From Plantago major (lineage: Eukaryota; Streptophyta; Magnoliopsida; Lamiales; Plantaginaceae): a stretch of 64,000 nt of DNA. The stretch covers positions 15,686,566 to 15,750,565 of the forward strand of contig CM048839.1 of the NCBI GenBank assembly GCA_026545765.1. The letters are read 5' to 3'. Shown here one piece after another: positions 22,906-33,788 of the stretch; positions within the stretch are counted from its first letter, which is position 1, and the number at the start of each line of letters is the position of its first letter. A program made the translations under genes and the position numbers. Under the pieces are notes generated by a model, which ran no database searches, was not told the origin of the DNA, and saw only the letters and a program-made list of their open reading frames with translations.

Positions 22906-23474
22906 AACAACAACAACAACAATAATAATAATATGAATTTAATGAATCGAATCGAATCAATCAAGACGAAATTGAATCAAGACGAAATGAATCGAATCGA
23001 ATCGAATCGAATGGAATCGAATCGAATCAATGGAATCGAATGAATCAATTGAATGAGCAGAAAAGTTTTCGTTTCTTCAATGAAATTTATCGAATCGAAT
23101 TGTAGTATAAAATATAACTGTTAGAACTAAATCGAATCGAATGAGTTTTCGATTGAAAATGAATCCTTATTACCGTTACCAGTTAATGACAACATAAACA
23201 CAGCTAAAGATCTATCCTTACAAGTCAAAGGTATCTTAAGTTCTTAACACAATATTATCTATATATTCTCAAAACATTCTGATATCTTATTTCATGAATC
23301 TCCTCGGCAATTCTCTCCGTAAACTAGATTTTCCTCTTTCATTATCCTAAATCCTCTTTCTATCCTAAATACTTCACCATTAATTTTCTACTTCAATCCT
23401 TCAACTTTTAAGTCGTTCATTATCGGCATTCTCTTACATCTTCAATCCATCCATCATAAACAAAAAAGATTCCA

Positions 23475-24887
23475 ATGTCCGATCACTCATCCACAAAAGC
23501 CACAAACTTATCTCCAAGGAAACCATCGATTGGATTTTTCTTAAAAAAATGTACACAACTTTCCATAATCCTTTTCTTCCAAATTCTCATCCTCTACCAA
23601 TTCTACCATTGCCCATCAAAACCTACACATGTAACAAAATCCGAATCGACCCCGGTCCAATGGACAAAACCAACACGTTGCAAACATGGAACAGTCTACG
23701 TCTATGATCTCCCTTCCATATTCAACCAAGATTTGCTAGACAATTGTCAAGACTTGGATCCGTGGCACTCACGGTGCAATGCGGTTTCCAACTCCGGCTG
23801 TGGCCCGAGAGCCACAGGGCTGTCCATCGTGCCAGAGAACCTACATTCTTCATGGTATTGGACGGACATGTTCGCGGGGGAAGTATTGTACCATTTTAGA
23901 ATGTTGAAGCATGAGTGTAGGACTACCGAGCCCGAATCAGCTACAGCGTTCTACATTCCATTTTACGCGGGACTAGCATTAGAAAGGTATTTATTCGCGA
24001 ATTACAGTGCCAAAAAGCGTGATTGGCACTCCGGTAAGTTGCTCCACTGGGTACGGGATCAACCGTCCTGGGCCCGATCCAACGGCTCAGATCACTTCAT
24101 AATGTTAGGACGGATGACGTGGGATTTTCGTAGGACGAAAGACGAGGATTGGGGGTCTAGTTTCATTCATATGCCCGCGATGAGACAAGTCCTACGGCTA
24201 GGAGTGGAGAGGAACCCTTGGGACCATCTAGAGATTGGTGTACCGTATCCCACAGGATTCCACCCCAAGTCAAAATCAGAGTTGACCCAGTGGATTAATT
24301 TTGTAAGCACCCGGAATAGGACTAGCTTGTTCACATTTGTTGGTGCAAAACGAAAAATGAAAGGAGATTTCAGGACCATATTGCATAGCCATTGCTCCAA
24401 CGAGTCGGATTCATGCCGGCTTGTGGATTGCTCCGGGACCCGGTGTTACGATGGGACCTCAGAGATACTTGAAACGTTCTTGCAATCAGATTTTTGTTTA
24501 CAACCTAGGGGTGACGCGCACACGAGGCGGTCCACATTTGATTGTATGTTGGCCGGTTCAATTCCGGTTTTCTTTTGGAAGAGGAGCATTGAGCATCAAT
24601 ACGGGTGGTTCTTGGGTAATGAACCGGATAAATTTTCGGTTTTTATAGACCAGAATGGTGTGAGGGGTGGTAAATCAATACGAAAAGTATTGGAAGGGTA
24701 TAGCAGGGAGAAAGTGAGAAGAATGAGGGGAGAGGTAATAAATCTTATCCCCAATTTTGTCTATGGTTTAATGAGTGCTAATGATGATGGTGAACATGCT
24801 AAAGATGCTTTTAATCTGGCTGTTGATGGAGTATTACAGAGATTTAAGAAGCAAAAAGAGATAATGAAGAGTACTCAAAGACTCTAA
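23475..24887 (+). CDS. GT47 xyloglucan galactosyltransferase (MUR3/XLT2 family)
   Basis: A single-exon, 470-aa type II Golgi membrane protein. A short cytoplasmic tail is followed by one membrane anchor (about residues 27-44), a stem, and an exostosin/GT47 catalytic domain from about 72 to 440. Family blocks include GTVYVYDLPSIFN, FYIPFYAGLALERYLF, NGSDHFIMLGRMTWDFRR, VPYPTGFHPKSKSEL, RNRTSLFTFVGAKRK, SDFCLQPRGDAHTRRS and FDCMLAGSIPVFFW. Members add galactose from UDP-galactose to xylose side chains of xyloglucan during wall synthesis. Whether it is MUR3-like or XLT2-like cannot be settled by eye; the length and intronless structure fit subgroup A. The first ATG follows the palindromic element by about 310 bp. 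A paralogue is 9 kb downstream on the same strand. Confidence 0.9.
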   Translation: MSDHSSTKATNLSPRKPSIGFFLKKCTQLSIILFFQILILYQFYHCPSKPTHVTKSESTPVQWTKPTRCKHGTVYVYDLPSIFNQDLLDNCQDLDPWHSRCNAVSNSGCGPRATGLSIVPENLHSSWYWTDMFAGEVLYHFRMLKHECRTTEPESATAFYIPFYAGLALERYLFANYSAKKRDWHSGKLLHWVRDQPSWARSNGSDHFIMLGRMTWDFRRTKDEDWGSSFIHMPAMRQVLRLGVERNPWDHLEIGVPYPTGFHPKSKSELTQWINFVSTRNRTSLFTFVGAKRKMKGDFRTILHSHCSNESDSCRLVDCSGTRCYDGTSEILETFLQSDFCLQPRGDAHTRRSTFDCMLAGSIPVFFWKRSIEHQYGWFLGNEPDKFSVFIDQNGVRGGKSIRKVLEGYSREKVRRMRGEVINLIPNFVYGLMSANDDGEHAKDAFNLAVDGVLQRFKKQKEIMKSTQRL

Positions 24888-25851
24888 TATAATCAAGAGA
24901 GGAAAAAGGGCTATTCAAGAAATTCATGAGTACACATTTGTTTTCTCATTTTTTATGTTGTTATACAGATTTACAAGTGATGATTCTTGTTGTATTTATT
25001 GGAATAAATACTGAGAGGGTTCCTGTAATTAAAACTCAAAAGTTGTGAGAACAAAAGAGCCATTATCAAAAGAGATTAGCACAATGTTAAAGGCCAATGA
25101 TTGTTGCTTTGACACTTTCACGGAGTGATATTCTTCTGCAAAGTAATTGATTGCTGTTTAAAACACTCTTGTGATTGAATTGCACTAAAGTTTGATCCCT
25201 AATATGAGTCTAGTTTTTAAAACAGGATTTTAAAATTAGTTCTACAAAATACAAGTAGAGAATCAAAATAGGTGCCTAAAATGATTATCTAGCACTAGCA
25301 ATATTAGTTTTAACAAATGTAATTAGTGAGATTTGCATTTAGAAGGGTTAAGGCCGCAATTCATTTGTATTGCGAAATGATTTTTCTACCATGATTAGAT
25401 CACGAGTCACCGTTTTAACAGAAAAAAAGTCAAATCCATATTATCCTCTATATAACAGCACTTATATGCACTTTATATCCCTTTTTACCCATTATTGTAG
25501 AATAGGAATCCCGTTCCTTACGCAATAGCGGGTATAAATAAACCCAATTTTGAATTTTAACGTACTATCAGGGCTTTAGCATAATTTGTACTGGACTTAT
25601 CCATGTAAACTGGAGCTTAGATGAAGCTTACCCGCTTAGTTTTAACAATAGGCCCATATGGGGCTCAGCCCAGGAACATTTTTTCAAGACAAGTTTCCTG
25701 GTATCAAGACTCGAGCTAGAAAAAGCAAAGATATCAACTATGAAGAAGCTTTTTGTGTTCCCATGTTTTCTAACCAAAAGGAAAGAGGAAAAGATAAATT
25801 AATTGATGACACTCAAACCCCTGCAGTGTGTATTCACCGGTTTGTTGCCAC
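24888..25851. other. 3' flank of the first GT47 gene, no clear gene
   Basis: AT-rich. A 99-codon plus-strand ORF at 25658-25957 has a basic start (KTRARKSKDINYEEAFC) but runs into the long-TIR element; it matches nothing I recognise and may be a gene fragment. Confidence 0.4.
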
Positions 25852-26519
25852 GGATTCCCCACTAGTCCACTTTATTCAAATTTTGACAAATGTCAACTCA
25901 TTTAATTCTTTTTTTATTTTCTTATTTTTCCAACATTTTAACCTTAACCGTAGTTAGAGTCTAGTCATATTTTTAAATTAATTTATCTGAAAATTTTGGA
26001 AGAAACATCAGACCCCGTCACAAAATTTCAGTTTAACACGTATTTTCATATGATAAAATAATTTACATAATTGAAAAAAATAATAAATAAAAGGGAGAAA
26101 ATCGTATCTAACTTGACTTAGATCTTACATTTTCAATTAAAAAGTTAAACATGTATACACCAGATTGAAATTGAATGAGTAAAATAAATTGACTTTTAAT
26201 GTCCGCTTGATGTTGATGTCATTCAAAAAATTTCTTCATATTTAACATAAAAGGGTTCAACTTTTTAGAGCAACTGGGATTTCATACTCAAAATAAAATT
26301 CTAAGTTGACGGATTTTGATTTTGAATATTCAATTTGGAACTGAAATTTTGTGACGGGGTTTGATGTTTCTTCCAAAATTTTCAGATAAATTAATTTAAA
26401 AACATGGCTAGACTCTAACTATAGTTAAGGTTAAAATGTTAGAAAAATAAGAAAATAGAAAAATAATTAAATGAGTTGACACTTGTCAAAATTTGAAGAA
26501 TGTGAACTAGTGGAAACCC
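25852..26519. mobile_element. Long-TIR non-autonomous element (MULE-like)
   Basis: About 170 bp at the left (25852-26030) is repeated inverted at the right (26335-26519). Shared parts include AAATTTTGACAA, GTCAACTCATTTAATT, TAGAGTCTAG and the inner CAAAATTTCAGTT. Ends resemble GGATTCCCCACTAG. The roughly 300-bp centre is single-copy. I could not find a clear target duplication. Long inverted ends without coding suggest a Mutator-like MITE. Confidence 0.65.
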
Positions 26520-26834
26520 ATAGCATGAAAGAAAACGTATTCATCAAGCAAACTTTGCAGGTAATAATATGATGGCTTTTACTACTTACGAGAAGATAAT
26601 TATGAAATATCCTACACGATTGTTGTATCCGGCACCCCCAATTGAAAAAAACATTATATAAATATTTTTTTTAGTCTAATACTATATTGACCTCTTAGAT
26701 TTCAAAATAACCCATACATAATTTTGAACATATCCTGAATCCGACCCTCCAGATATATAGTAGGACAAACAAGCTTCGAATTGTATGATATTTAATTTGG
26801 AATGTGAACAATGTGCGAAATTGGATAGGAGTAA

Positions 26835-26966
26835 GACTCTGTTCTCTTCGTCTGAACATAACTGAATTGTAGTATAAAAAACAGTTAGGCAGAACAGAAC
26901 TAAACAAAATAAATCTGAATTGAATTGAACTTAAATTAATGAGTTTTTACATGAAAATAACAAAGT
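26835..26966. mobile_element. Tourist-like MITE (copy 4, diverged)
   Basis: Left end GACTCTGTTCTCTTCGTCTG after TAA, core TAGTATAAAA, pentamers near CTGAATTGAATT, and a decayed right end around ATGAAAATAACAAAGT. Confidence 0.65.
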
Positions 26967-27498
26967 ACAAGTAGAACCTTGAATGAAAATTGATGAACAT
27001 GCAGTTGAATGAGTAGTTCTGAGCAAAGAAATAATTTCCAGAATCAATGTTGTACTGCTTATAGTTTACGTTTTAATAATTGAACACTAGAACTAGAAAT
27101 CAAGAATGGAAGTAAGTTGATTAGTTGAATACTTGAAAGAATTATGGAAGCTTTTAAAGTTGAGCTAACCACTACTAGTAGTTGTATAATATGACAACAG
27201 CCGACACATTCGTTTTCCCATCCATCAGACAAAAGCCATTAAAGAACCATTAAAGAACATGTTTCCAATTTAATGCCGACAGGTCAATTAGTTTCGGTAA
27301 CACCCAATCAAGGCGCCACACGTACTCACAGACCGACCCAACTTCAGAGGCAACTCCGTGAATTTCGTTATGAGGATTTTAATTAACCCGTAATCTATGC
27401 CTTAACGACCATAAAGCCCGCCACAATCTTTGCTGATCCAATCAATTTTGTTTTCTTCTCAACGTCTGAGTCTTATGCTTGACTGTTCTACTAACTTA
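26967..27498. other. Intergenic, no gene seen
   Basis: AT-rich single-copy sequence between two MITE copies; no sustained reading frame and no repeat recognised. Confidence 0.4.
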
Positions 27499-27657
27499 GT
27501 CTCTGTTTTTTTCAACTGAATCGAATCAATCAGTAGATAAAATATAACTAGTTAGAATCGAATGAATCGAATGAATGAAGAAACGAGCCTCAATCAAAAC
27601 TCATTCGCCTACCAGCTCAATTCGATTCCAAGAATTTCAGTTGAAAAGAACAGAGCC
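27499..27657. mobile_element. Tourist-like MITE (copy 5)
   Basis: Ends GTCTCTGTTTTTTTCAACTG and CAGTTGAAAAGAACAGAGCC are inverted and flanked by TTA (27496-27498 and 27658-27660). The interior uses the ATCGA pentamer type. Confidence 0.82.
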
Positions 27658-28193
27658 TTATTTGTTCATAACAATGCCATCATTTTCACAAGCTTGTTAA
27701 CATATTAGACTATGTTCTCTTGGTTTGCAAACTCATTCAGTTCAGTTCAGATTACGGGTGAGTGTGGGTGGGTAATGACGGGTATTTATAAAATAGGGAA
27801 AATTACACTGGTTCTCCCTAATAAAGTGGCGCAAATCATCGAAGCCCCTAATATTATAACAATAACAGATCGATCCAAATTCAATTTACAGCATTGACAA
27901 GCTGATAAAATAATTTCCACCTGGATATTAGGTTGGTGACATGGAAATAGTGGATTTGGCGGGAGAATGAGATTAGGGTAAAAATATAGGTAAAGGGAAA
28001 AAACGTTTCACTTCACCCACTCTTCCTCACACATACCAGTTCGATGCCCACCTTGTTTTCTCTCAAATTGAATCCAAAAAAACCACCATAATCAACGTGA
28101 AAGTGTTAATTTTTTGTTGGTCTCTTCGTATCATCTCCAATAGCGCGTTGCTGGCTGCAAAATTCCCGTCTTTGGAGCGACAATACGGCAACA

Positions 28194-28595
28194 ATGAGTA
28201 AGTAAAATTCGAACTTTTTGGCATCTGATGTTGTCCATGAACTGTTAGATGATAATTTGGTGCTATTGTGAATGAAAATTTTGCCTATCGATGGAGCATA
28301 ATTCTCGGAAAAACCCTAGATTTTTTTCATGTCTGTTCGTTTATGTAAAACTGTTTTGATGGTAATGTTATGATGTGTTGTTTGTCTAGGTCGTGGTACG
28401 TACAACATAAGGATGCATTATGGGAAGGAGCAGTTTATGGTGGCCAACATTAATGCTGCCAGGTATACCTACTCTAAACTGTTGAAGGATGTTATGAATC
28501 AAGTGTTGGATGATGTCCCTTCCCAAAATACTCTGTTCTTTACTATGAAGTATGATATTGAGGGTAGTTTGAACAATTTGAGGTGCTTGGTTTGA
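28194..28595 (+). pseudogene. MULE transposase N-terminal fragment (two exons)
   Basis: A tiny first exon (28194-28197, ATG plus one base) meets GTAAGT; the second exon starts at 28390 after TTGTCTAG and runs to a TGA at 28595, giving 69 residues in frame. The start MSRGTYNIRMHYGKEQF resembles the PB1-like N-terminal domain of plant MuDR-type transposases. The catalytic domain is missing. The resemblance is family inference. Confidence 0.5.
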
Positions 28596-28859
28596 TTTGA
28601 TCAAGTTGCTTAGTAACATGTTTGTGTTGTTGTCTTCTTGTACCCTTGACTCTACTTGATCATCACCTCCATTCTCATATGTGTCCTCTTCTTCATACCA
28701 ATGCGACAAGATATGCACAGGACAACGATTGTATTTTCTTCCCGGGTTCACTTCGGAACGAGATTTCCACACAATCGTTCTCCGTTGACACTTCACGCAA
28801 TATTCCTCTCTTTCACCGGATCCATTAACTGCTCCAGAACTTTCACTAGATGTAGCCAT
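28386..28859 (-). CDS. GRF-type zinc-finger ORF inside MULE-A
   Basis: From the ATG at 28859 (MATSSESSGAVNGSGE) the frame encodes a short zinc-binding module with YCVKCQRRTIVWKS, NPGRKYNRCP and HWYEEEDTYENGG. This follows the order of plant zf-GRF proteins (Cx(2)C ... NPGR(R/K)(F/Y)xxC), often found with transposases. After about residue 95 the frame is only antisense to the transposase fragment, so the natural protein is probably shorter or fused. Expression is unknown. Confidence 0.5.
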   Translation of the reverse strand: MATSSESSGAVNGSGEREEYCVKCQRRTIVWKSRSEVNPGRKYNRCPVHILSHWYEEEDTYENGGDDQVESRVQEDNNTNMLLSNLIKSNQAPQIVQTTLNIILHSKEQSILGRDIIQHLIHNILQQFRVGIPGSINVGHHKLLLPIMHPYVVRTTT

Positions 28860-30111
28860 GACAGATTGGTAGATGAAATGATGCAAAATAATAAAAATTT
28901 CAAGTTGTTGCCATAAAAAGAGCAAAAAAGGCCCTTAAATAGAGTGAAATGTGCCTTCCAACGGCTATATTTTTGAATTCAACCCTCATAAATTAATTAC
29001 AGATCAGTCCAACGGCTAGTATACAGGAACCTAAGAAAATTATATTACAGATCAGTCCAATGGCTAGTATACATCACAATTTTTATTACATATTGGTCCA
29101 ACTGCCAGATTAAATAGAAAAGGAGAAATCTAGTAAAAAGGAAGATATTCAATTTAGTATTATCCACGTCATTTCCTCCGTGCCACCCTGGATATTTATG
29201 TTGACTTTTGGACCATCATGTTATTTCTTCATACAAATTGTCCTGTTATGTTATTGAAAATAAGTCAGGGACTACGATGTAATTGTGAAATTTATTAGGG
29301 GGTCTATATGTAATTCACCTTATAAAATATCAACCCAACCCACCTATGGCGGACTATTAGTTTTCCAACCCACGGCGGTGAAATATTTGTTCAACCCGCG
29401 GTGGTTCGAGTGATAACAACGGCGGACGAATTGGCAGGTGGACATAGACAAAAAAAACATAAAATTTAAATGTAAAAATAAGCCATAAATTCTCAAGTAG
29501 CAATATTTATAAATAAAGTTCGAAAAATTCAAATTAATTTAAACATGATCTAGAATGGATATCCATAAACATAATAAACATACCACAACAATACAAGAAT
29601 GAAATAGAAGTTATAATTAAGCATACAAAGAAAACACTAAATCTGCTACGTGAGTCTACAAGCATCAATCACACGGCAGCATCAATAAATCATACAACAT
29701 GATCACAACATGATACTTATACTTGAGAGTGAGAATGAAGTGATGACATATTAACTATTAAGAATAACCCTACTATAGTACGTACTACATACTGTCTAGT
29801 GTCTAGCTACCTGTATATTACTAATTTACTATAGTGGCGGGCGGGTGGGGTGGGTGGTGGGTTGTACCCGCCCAACCCATCACCCGCCCGCCAATAGTGG
29901 GTACAAAAAATTTTAACCCACCAAAAAATTAAAAAGAAAAAAATTTGGCGGGTGCGAGTTAAACGCGGGTGGTTTATGCAGACGGGTCAGTCGGGCGTAT
30001 TTTTTGCACAACCCTAGTTCAGATCCATTCAGTTTCAGTTCAGTCCTGCTTAGTTATATTTTATACTATAATTCAGTTCAGTTCAGTGCAGACGGAGAGA
30101 ACAAAGCCTTA

Positions 30112-30810
30112 GTGACTTTAAGCTGTATGACAAGTAACTTAAGCTGAACTGATACAAATAAACAACAACTCAATTTTATGTGAGTAGAACAATGATTTAA
30201 CAAGACTTTTTAGTTACATGACAAACACAATTGAGTGTCCGACTCAACTTTAATTGAGGTTAAGTTGCAAGCCGAACAACCTATTAGTGTATGTTTATTT
30301 AACCTAGATGTAAGATGGTAAGTCGTTTGATAGATGATAAATTAGTTGATTTTTATGAATGTATTCATTAAATTAGTTACGTAATAAATATATAAATATG
30401 TTGAGAATTTGATATGGTATATAAAATAATTAAGTTAAACATGTTTAATAACATCTATTTTAATTAGGATTTTCTTGATTTTAAAACCATGCTTATAAAC
30501 TAATCGTAGAATAGTTTTGAACACAACCTCGGCTGGTTAAACAAAAACAATATGACGTCTTCTTTAATTTACCGGGGAGTAAAATTATTGTGATTTATAT
30601 ATTCAAAAAACCTAAACTGTTGCAACTTGTAAAGTGCGTGAGTTATATAAACATGAGACTTAATTATCCTGTTATAAATAGGTGGGAAATACCCGCAATA
30701 AGTTATCAAAATGTTGGCTTCAACTAACTCTGGAGAAATGGACCCAATGCGAACGTGACATGCTTTGCTCTTAGTTTCTCTCTTCACTTTTTTAAAGTCA
30801 TTAAAAGTAG
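30112..30810. other. Intergenic, no gene seen
   Basis: AT-rich. The 72-codon minus-strand ORF at 30569-30787 has no recognisable motif. Confidence 0.4.
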
Positions 30811-31065
30811 TACTTAATCGTCCTGTACCATGTTACCCATTTTAATTTTTTTTGTCAATCGTTTTCAACTTTGACTACGAATAAATCTTAAACAGTAAAT
30901 GTAAAATGTTCAATTAAATTATATTATGATACTTTAAGGACTAAAGTTTCATAATATAATTTAATTGAACATTTTACATTTGCAGTTTAAGATTAATTTA
31001 TAGTCAAAGTTGGAAACTGTTGACTGGAAAAAGTCAAAGTGGATAACATGTGACGAGACGGAGTA
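30811..31065. mobile_element. Stowaway-type MITE with hairpin structure
   Basis: The interior is strongly palindromic: AAATGTAAAATGTTCAATTA on the left pairs with its reverse complement around 30960-30985, and TTTGACTA pairs with TAGTCAAA. Ends are TACTTAATCGTCC and GACGAGACGGAGTA, a Stowaway-like terminus next to TA. Confidence 0.7.
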
Positions 31066-31400
31066 ATTAGTAAATTAAAAACCAGTAGAATTTCTGTACG
31101 TATTAACAAGACCAACTAAAGCAAAAGTGGCATGCAACTTTTGATTATGTCTCTTTCTTCTCCCCTTATTTGTATGACAATAGTGTAGTGCATAGTGCAT
31201 GTACTATCTCTACTATCTCGGTATCGGGTAAAATTTCTCATTTTATCATATGAAATATTTATATTGTACACTTATTTTTCATTTTAAAAAGTTTACATCA
31301 TAATTTTGTATTCCAACAAAGTTAGAGTTGACCACACATTGCAATATAGATGCACAATGGTTGTAATTATTTTCAAGTGAACGTGATATGCAATATACAA
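31066..31400. other. Intergenic, no gene seen
   Basis: AT-rich single-copy sequence between the Stowaway MITE and MULE-B; no reading frame of note. Confidence 0.4.
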
Positions 31401-31409
31401 TTATAATAA

Positions 31410-32484
31410 GGGAAAATTACACCAAACCCCCCAATAAACACCTTATTAACAAGAAAGTCCTTCATATTTAAACAATAACACTACAGGACAAATTTCATAA
31501 ATCAATTACGTTTTAGTCCAAAAGTCAACGGCTCTCTCCTACGTGGCGGAAAATTAGTGACATGGATTTTTCCAGAAATGATTTTCTTTATTTTACAAAT
31601 TACAATTAACTCCTCTTAATTATTTAACATTCAATTCATAACTCTAAAGTTTATTATAAATTCAAACCAACCCATATTTATTTTATTCCATTCAATTTCA
31701 ATCCAAAACAAATTGCAATAAGGTCTCTTTTAATCCGTTTCCTTCATAAACCCCTCAATTTGTTTTCTAATTTCTCCATTAATGGATGAATCTCCATTTT
31801 CGGAGCTTTGAAGCTCCGATTATAAACCCCTCAATTTTTTTTTTAATTTCTCCATGTGGAGCTTGAATCTCCATATGTGGAGCTTCAAAGCTCCTTTAAT
31901 GGAGCTGTTGAAGCTCCATTTATGTAGCTTGAATAGCTCCGAAAATGGAGCTTGAACAGCTCCATTTTCGAAGTTGTTGAAGCTCCATTATTGGAGCTTG
32001 ATCAACTCCGTTAATGGAGCTCATTAATGGAGCTTTGAAGCTCCATTAACGGAGCTGTTCAAGCTCCAATAGTGGAGCATGAACACCTCCATTAATGGTG
32101 GTAAAATTTATTTTCTTCTTTAAATTAGGGATTAGGATTTAGTATTAGTTAAATGCAAATTATGTGTTGATGATGATGAAGATACTTGCAATTTAAAAAG
32201 AAATTGAGTTTGATAATGAAGAATAAGATGTAGAATGGTGAAACATGGAGGTTTGATGAAGAAGAAGATGAAAATGAAAGTTTAAATTGTTTTGAGTCAA
32301 TTGTGAAATTATTTTAACTTTACAGGGATTGATGTGCAATTTGTAATTTAATTATCCACGTGGAAATGATTTATTGAACCGGTCAACGCTGAAGATACAT
32401 TTTGGACCAAAATGTTATTGTTCAAATGTGAGAGACTAATATGTTATTACAAACTTTATTAGGGGAACTAGAAGAAATTCACCC
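31410..32484. mobile_element. MULE-B, non-autonomous, 9-bp duplication
   Basis: Flanked by ttataataa at 31401-31409 and 32485-32493. Left end GGGAAAATTACACC; right end (reverse complement) GGGTGAATTTCTTC. Both continue into a CCCC(C/T)AATAAA block shared with MULE-A. No transposase. The interior holds a dense palindromic GGAGCT/AGCTCC array and AT-rich DNA. Confidence 0.88.
31795..32100. repeat. GGAGCT/AGCTCC palindromic array in MULE-B
   Basis: Within about 300 bp I count nine GGAGCT and eight AGCTCC, mostly paired as GGAGCTTTGAAGCTCC-type short hairpins with spacers such as ATTAAT and ATTTTC. No reading frame is preserved across the array. Confidence 0.85.
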
Positions 32485-32586
32485 TTATAATAATACTCTT
32501 TTTTTCATTGAACAAGTAATAAGAATGGGAGGTGTAAACTTTTCATTTTGGATGTATATAATGAAGAGTAAATCATCTGAAAACGG

Positions 32587-32790
32587 TCTCTAAATAACTT
32601 AAAAAGAACGGAGCTATGTCCTTAGAAAATTATCGATTTTATTAATCAAAATGTCTAAGTTTTTAACATTGATATTTTTTAATATTAAAAAAACATATTC
32701 TATTAACAATATACACGTTTTGATTAATAATGTAAATTCTTTTATTAATGATATAGGTCTGTGAAAGATACCTCTTTTTAAATGTTTTGT
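32587..32790. repeat. Dispersed repeat, copy A (unclassified)
   Basis: Similar over about 200 bp to 49447-49671: shared blocks include ATCGATTTTATTAATCAA, CATATTAAAAAAA-like sequence and ACGTTTTGATTAAT. It begins with ACGGTCTCTAAAT. No coding capacity; probably a MITE. Confidence 0.6.
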
Positions 32791-32799
32791 GTAATGAAT

Positions 32800-33788
32800 T
32801 GGGACAACTTATTTTTGGAAGGCAGGGATATGTAATATTGTATGCCATCAATGCAAACAAAATCTGCATAATGAAGACTGCATTCAAGCAAAGTTGCTGC
32901 TAATCTTAAAGTAATTATTGATCTTTATTTAATGAAATGAAAGAAGATACTATAACCATCCACTAGTCATAATTAATTAAATCCAATTCTCCGCCTATAA
33001 AAAGATAATCAAACATTGCTTGTCAAAGTATCTAAATGTAGCAATTTTTCCAAATCACCTCCAATTTTTCAAAATATACAAATTAACCCCAAACTTATAG
33101 TTTGGTCTCAAAACAACTGAAATCTAAAAATAGTAATTTGTCCGAATAACGCTCGTCAACAATTTTAAAGTTCTATTACTCCAAAAAGAATACAATAAAG
33201 TCATTTAGACACCGACTTTCTCCATTCAAATACAATCATTCGAAACATTCAAATACTTTTAGTCACAAAGTCCCAATTAACATACATTCCCTCCTCAACC
33301 GGTGAAGCAAATGAAATTATTTTATCAGTTCATTCCCTTACACTGTCAATGCCACATAAACACTCTAACCAATATCAAATACAAAGTAAACTTACTTTTA
33401 TTTCATCTCTTAGTCCCCTTAAACCATCTCACCTAAATCGTACCACACAAATTATGATCCCAGACAAATTTCAACCGTTAACTATGTCAAAGACTCAAAA
33501 TCGAACTAAAGTCAACGAATATAAGATAGAGGTAGTCCACACAAACTTAAAAAGTCCGAGACACATTTCGTAAATTCTCAAAACTCCGAGTGCTCGTACG
33601 CAATTACACAATGCGAAAAATTAATAAATCGCCACAATTAACGGGCGTCGGTGAGTGAGATTACTCCACATACCTCCTCGTAATCTCAACATCTTCACTT
33701 CACTCCCTATTGTCCATTTGGGCACATTTCTCAACTCCTCTCCTTCTTCTTCTTCTTCACTCACATCCTTTCTTTCCTCGAATAAACT
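32800..33788. other. Upstream region of the second GT47 gene
   Basis: AT-rich and free of recognisable transposon ends. A pyrimidine-rich, CTT-repeating leader (about 33730-33775) precedes the start codon. CCTATAAAAAG near 32994 is too far upstream to be an obvious core promoter. Confidence 0.4.

Larger units (their letters stand above)
21278..23166. mobile_element. 1.9-kb palindromic Tourist/Harbinger-like element (copy 3)
   Basis: Flanked by TTA (21275-21277 and 23167-23169) with ends matching the local MITE family. The inside is a near-perfect inverted duplication: the arms pair outward from a short loop at about 22156-22199, so the transcript could fold into a roughly 900-bp hairpin. Each arm has an AT-trinucleotide tract and a fragment resembling the end of a PIF/Harbinger transposase. 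The loop carries CAGTT pentamers. Non-autonomous. Confidence 0.8.
27795..29319. mobile_element. MULE-A with 9-bp duplication, carries two gene fragments
   Basis: Flanked by ttataaaat at 27786-27794 and 29320-29328. Left end AGGGAAAATTACAC and right end (reverse complement) GGTGAATTACATATAGACCC, both followed by CCCTAATAAA. The 1525-bp interior has a plus-strand spliced transposase N-terminus and a convergent zinc-finger ORF. A 9-bp duplication is diagnostic of Mutator-like elements. Confidence 0.82.
27753..30016. mobile_element. Non-autonomous hAT element inside the MITE
   Basis: The 8 bases gttcagat occur at 27745-27752 and 30017-30024, flanking the insert. The right end reads TTTTTGCACAACCCTA, the TAGGGTTGTGCAAAA type of hAT end, and the subterminal regions are rich in GGCGGGT-type words typical of this group. 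The left end is poorly conserved (TACGGGTGAGTGTGG). Without the MULE inside it the hAT element is about 0.73 kb. Confidence 0.65.
27708..30108. mobile_element. Tourist-like MITE (copy 6) split by a hAT element
   Basis: The left half (27708-27752) starts GACTATGTTCTCTTGG and ends in CAGTT pentamers; the right half (30017-30108) ends GGAGAGAACAAAGCC. TTA flanks both outer ends (27705-27707 and 30109-30111). The halves are separated by 2.26 kb of inserted DNA. Confidence 0.78.

Noticed and set aside
31795-32100. CRISPR-like array
   Set aside because: Units are short, imperfect inverted words with irregular spacing inside a plant MULE; not direct repeats with unique spacers.
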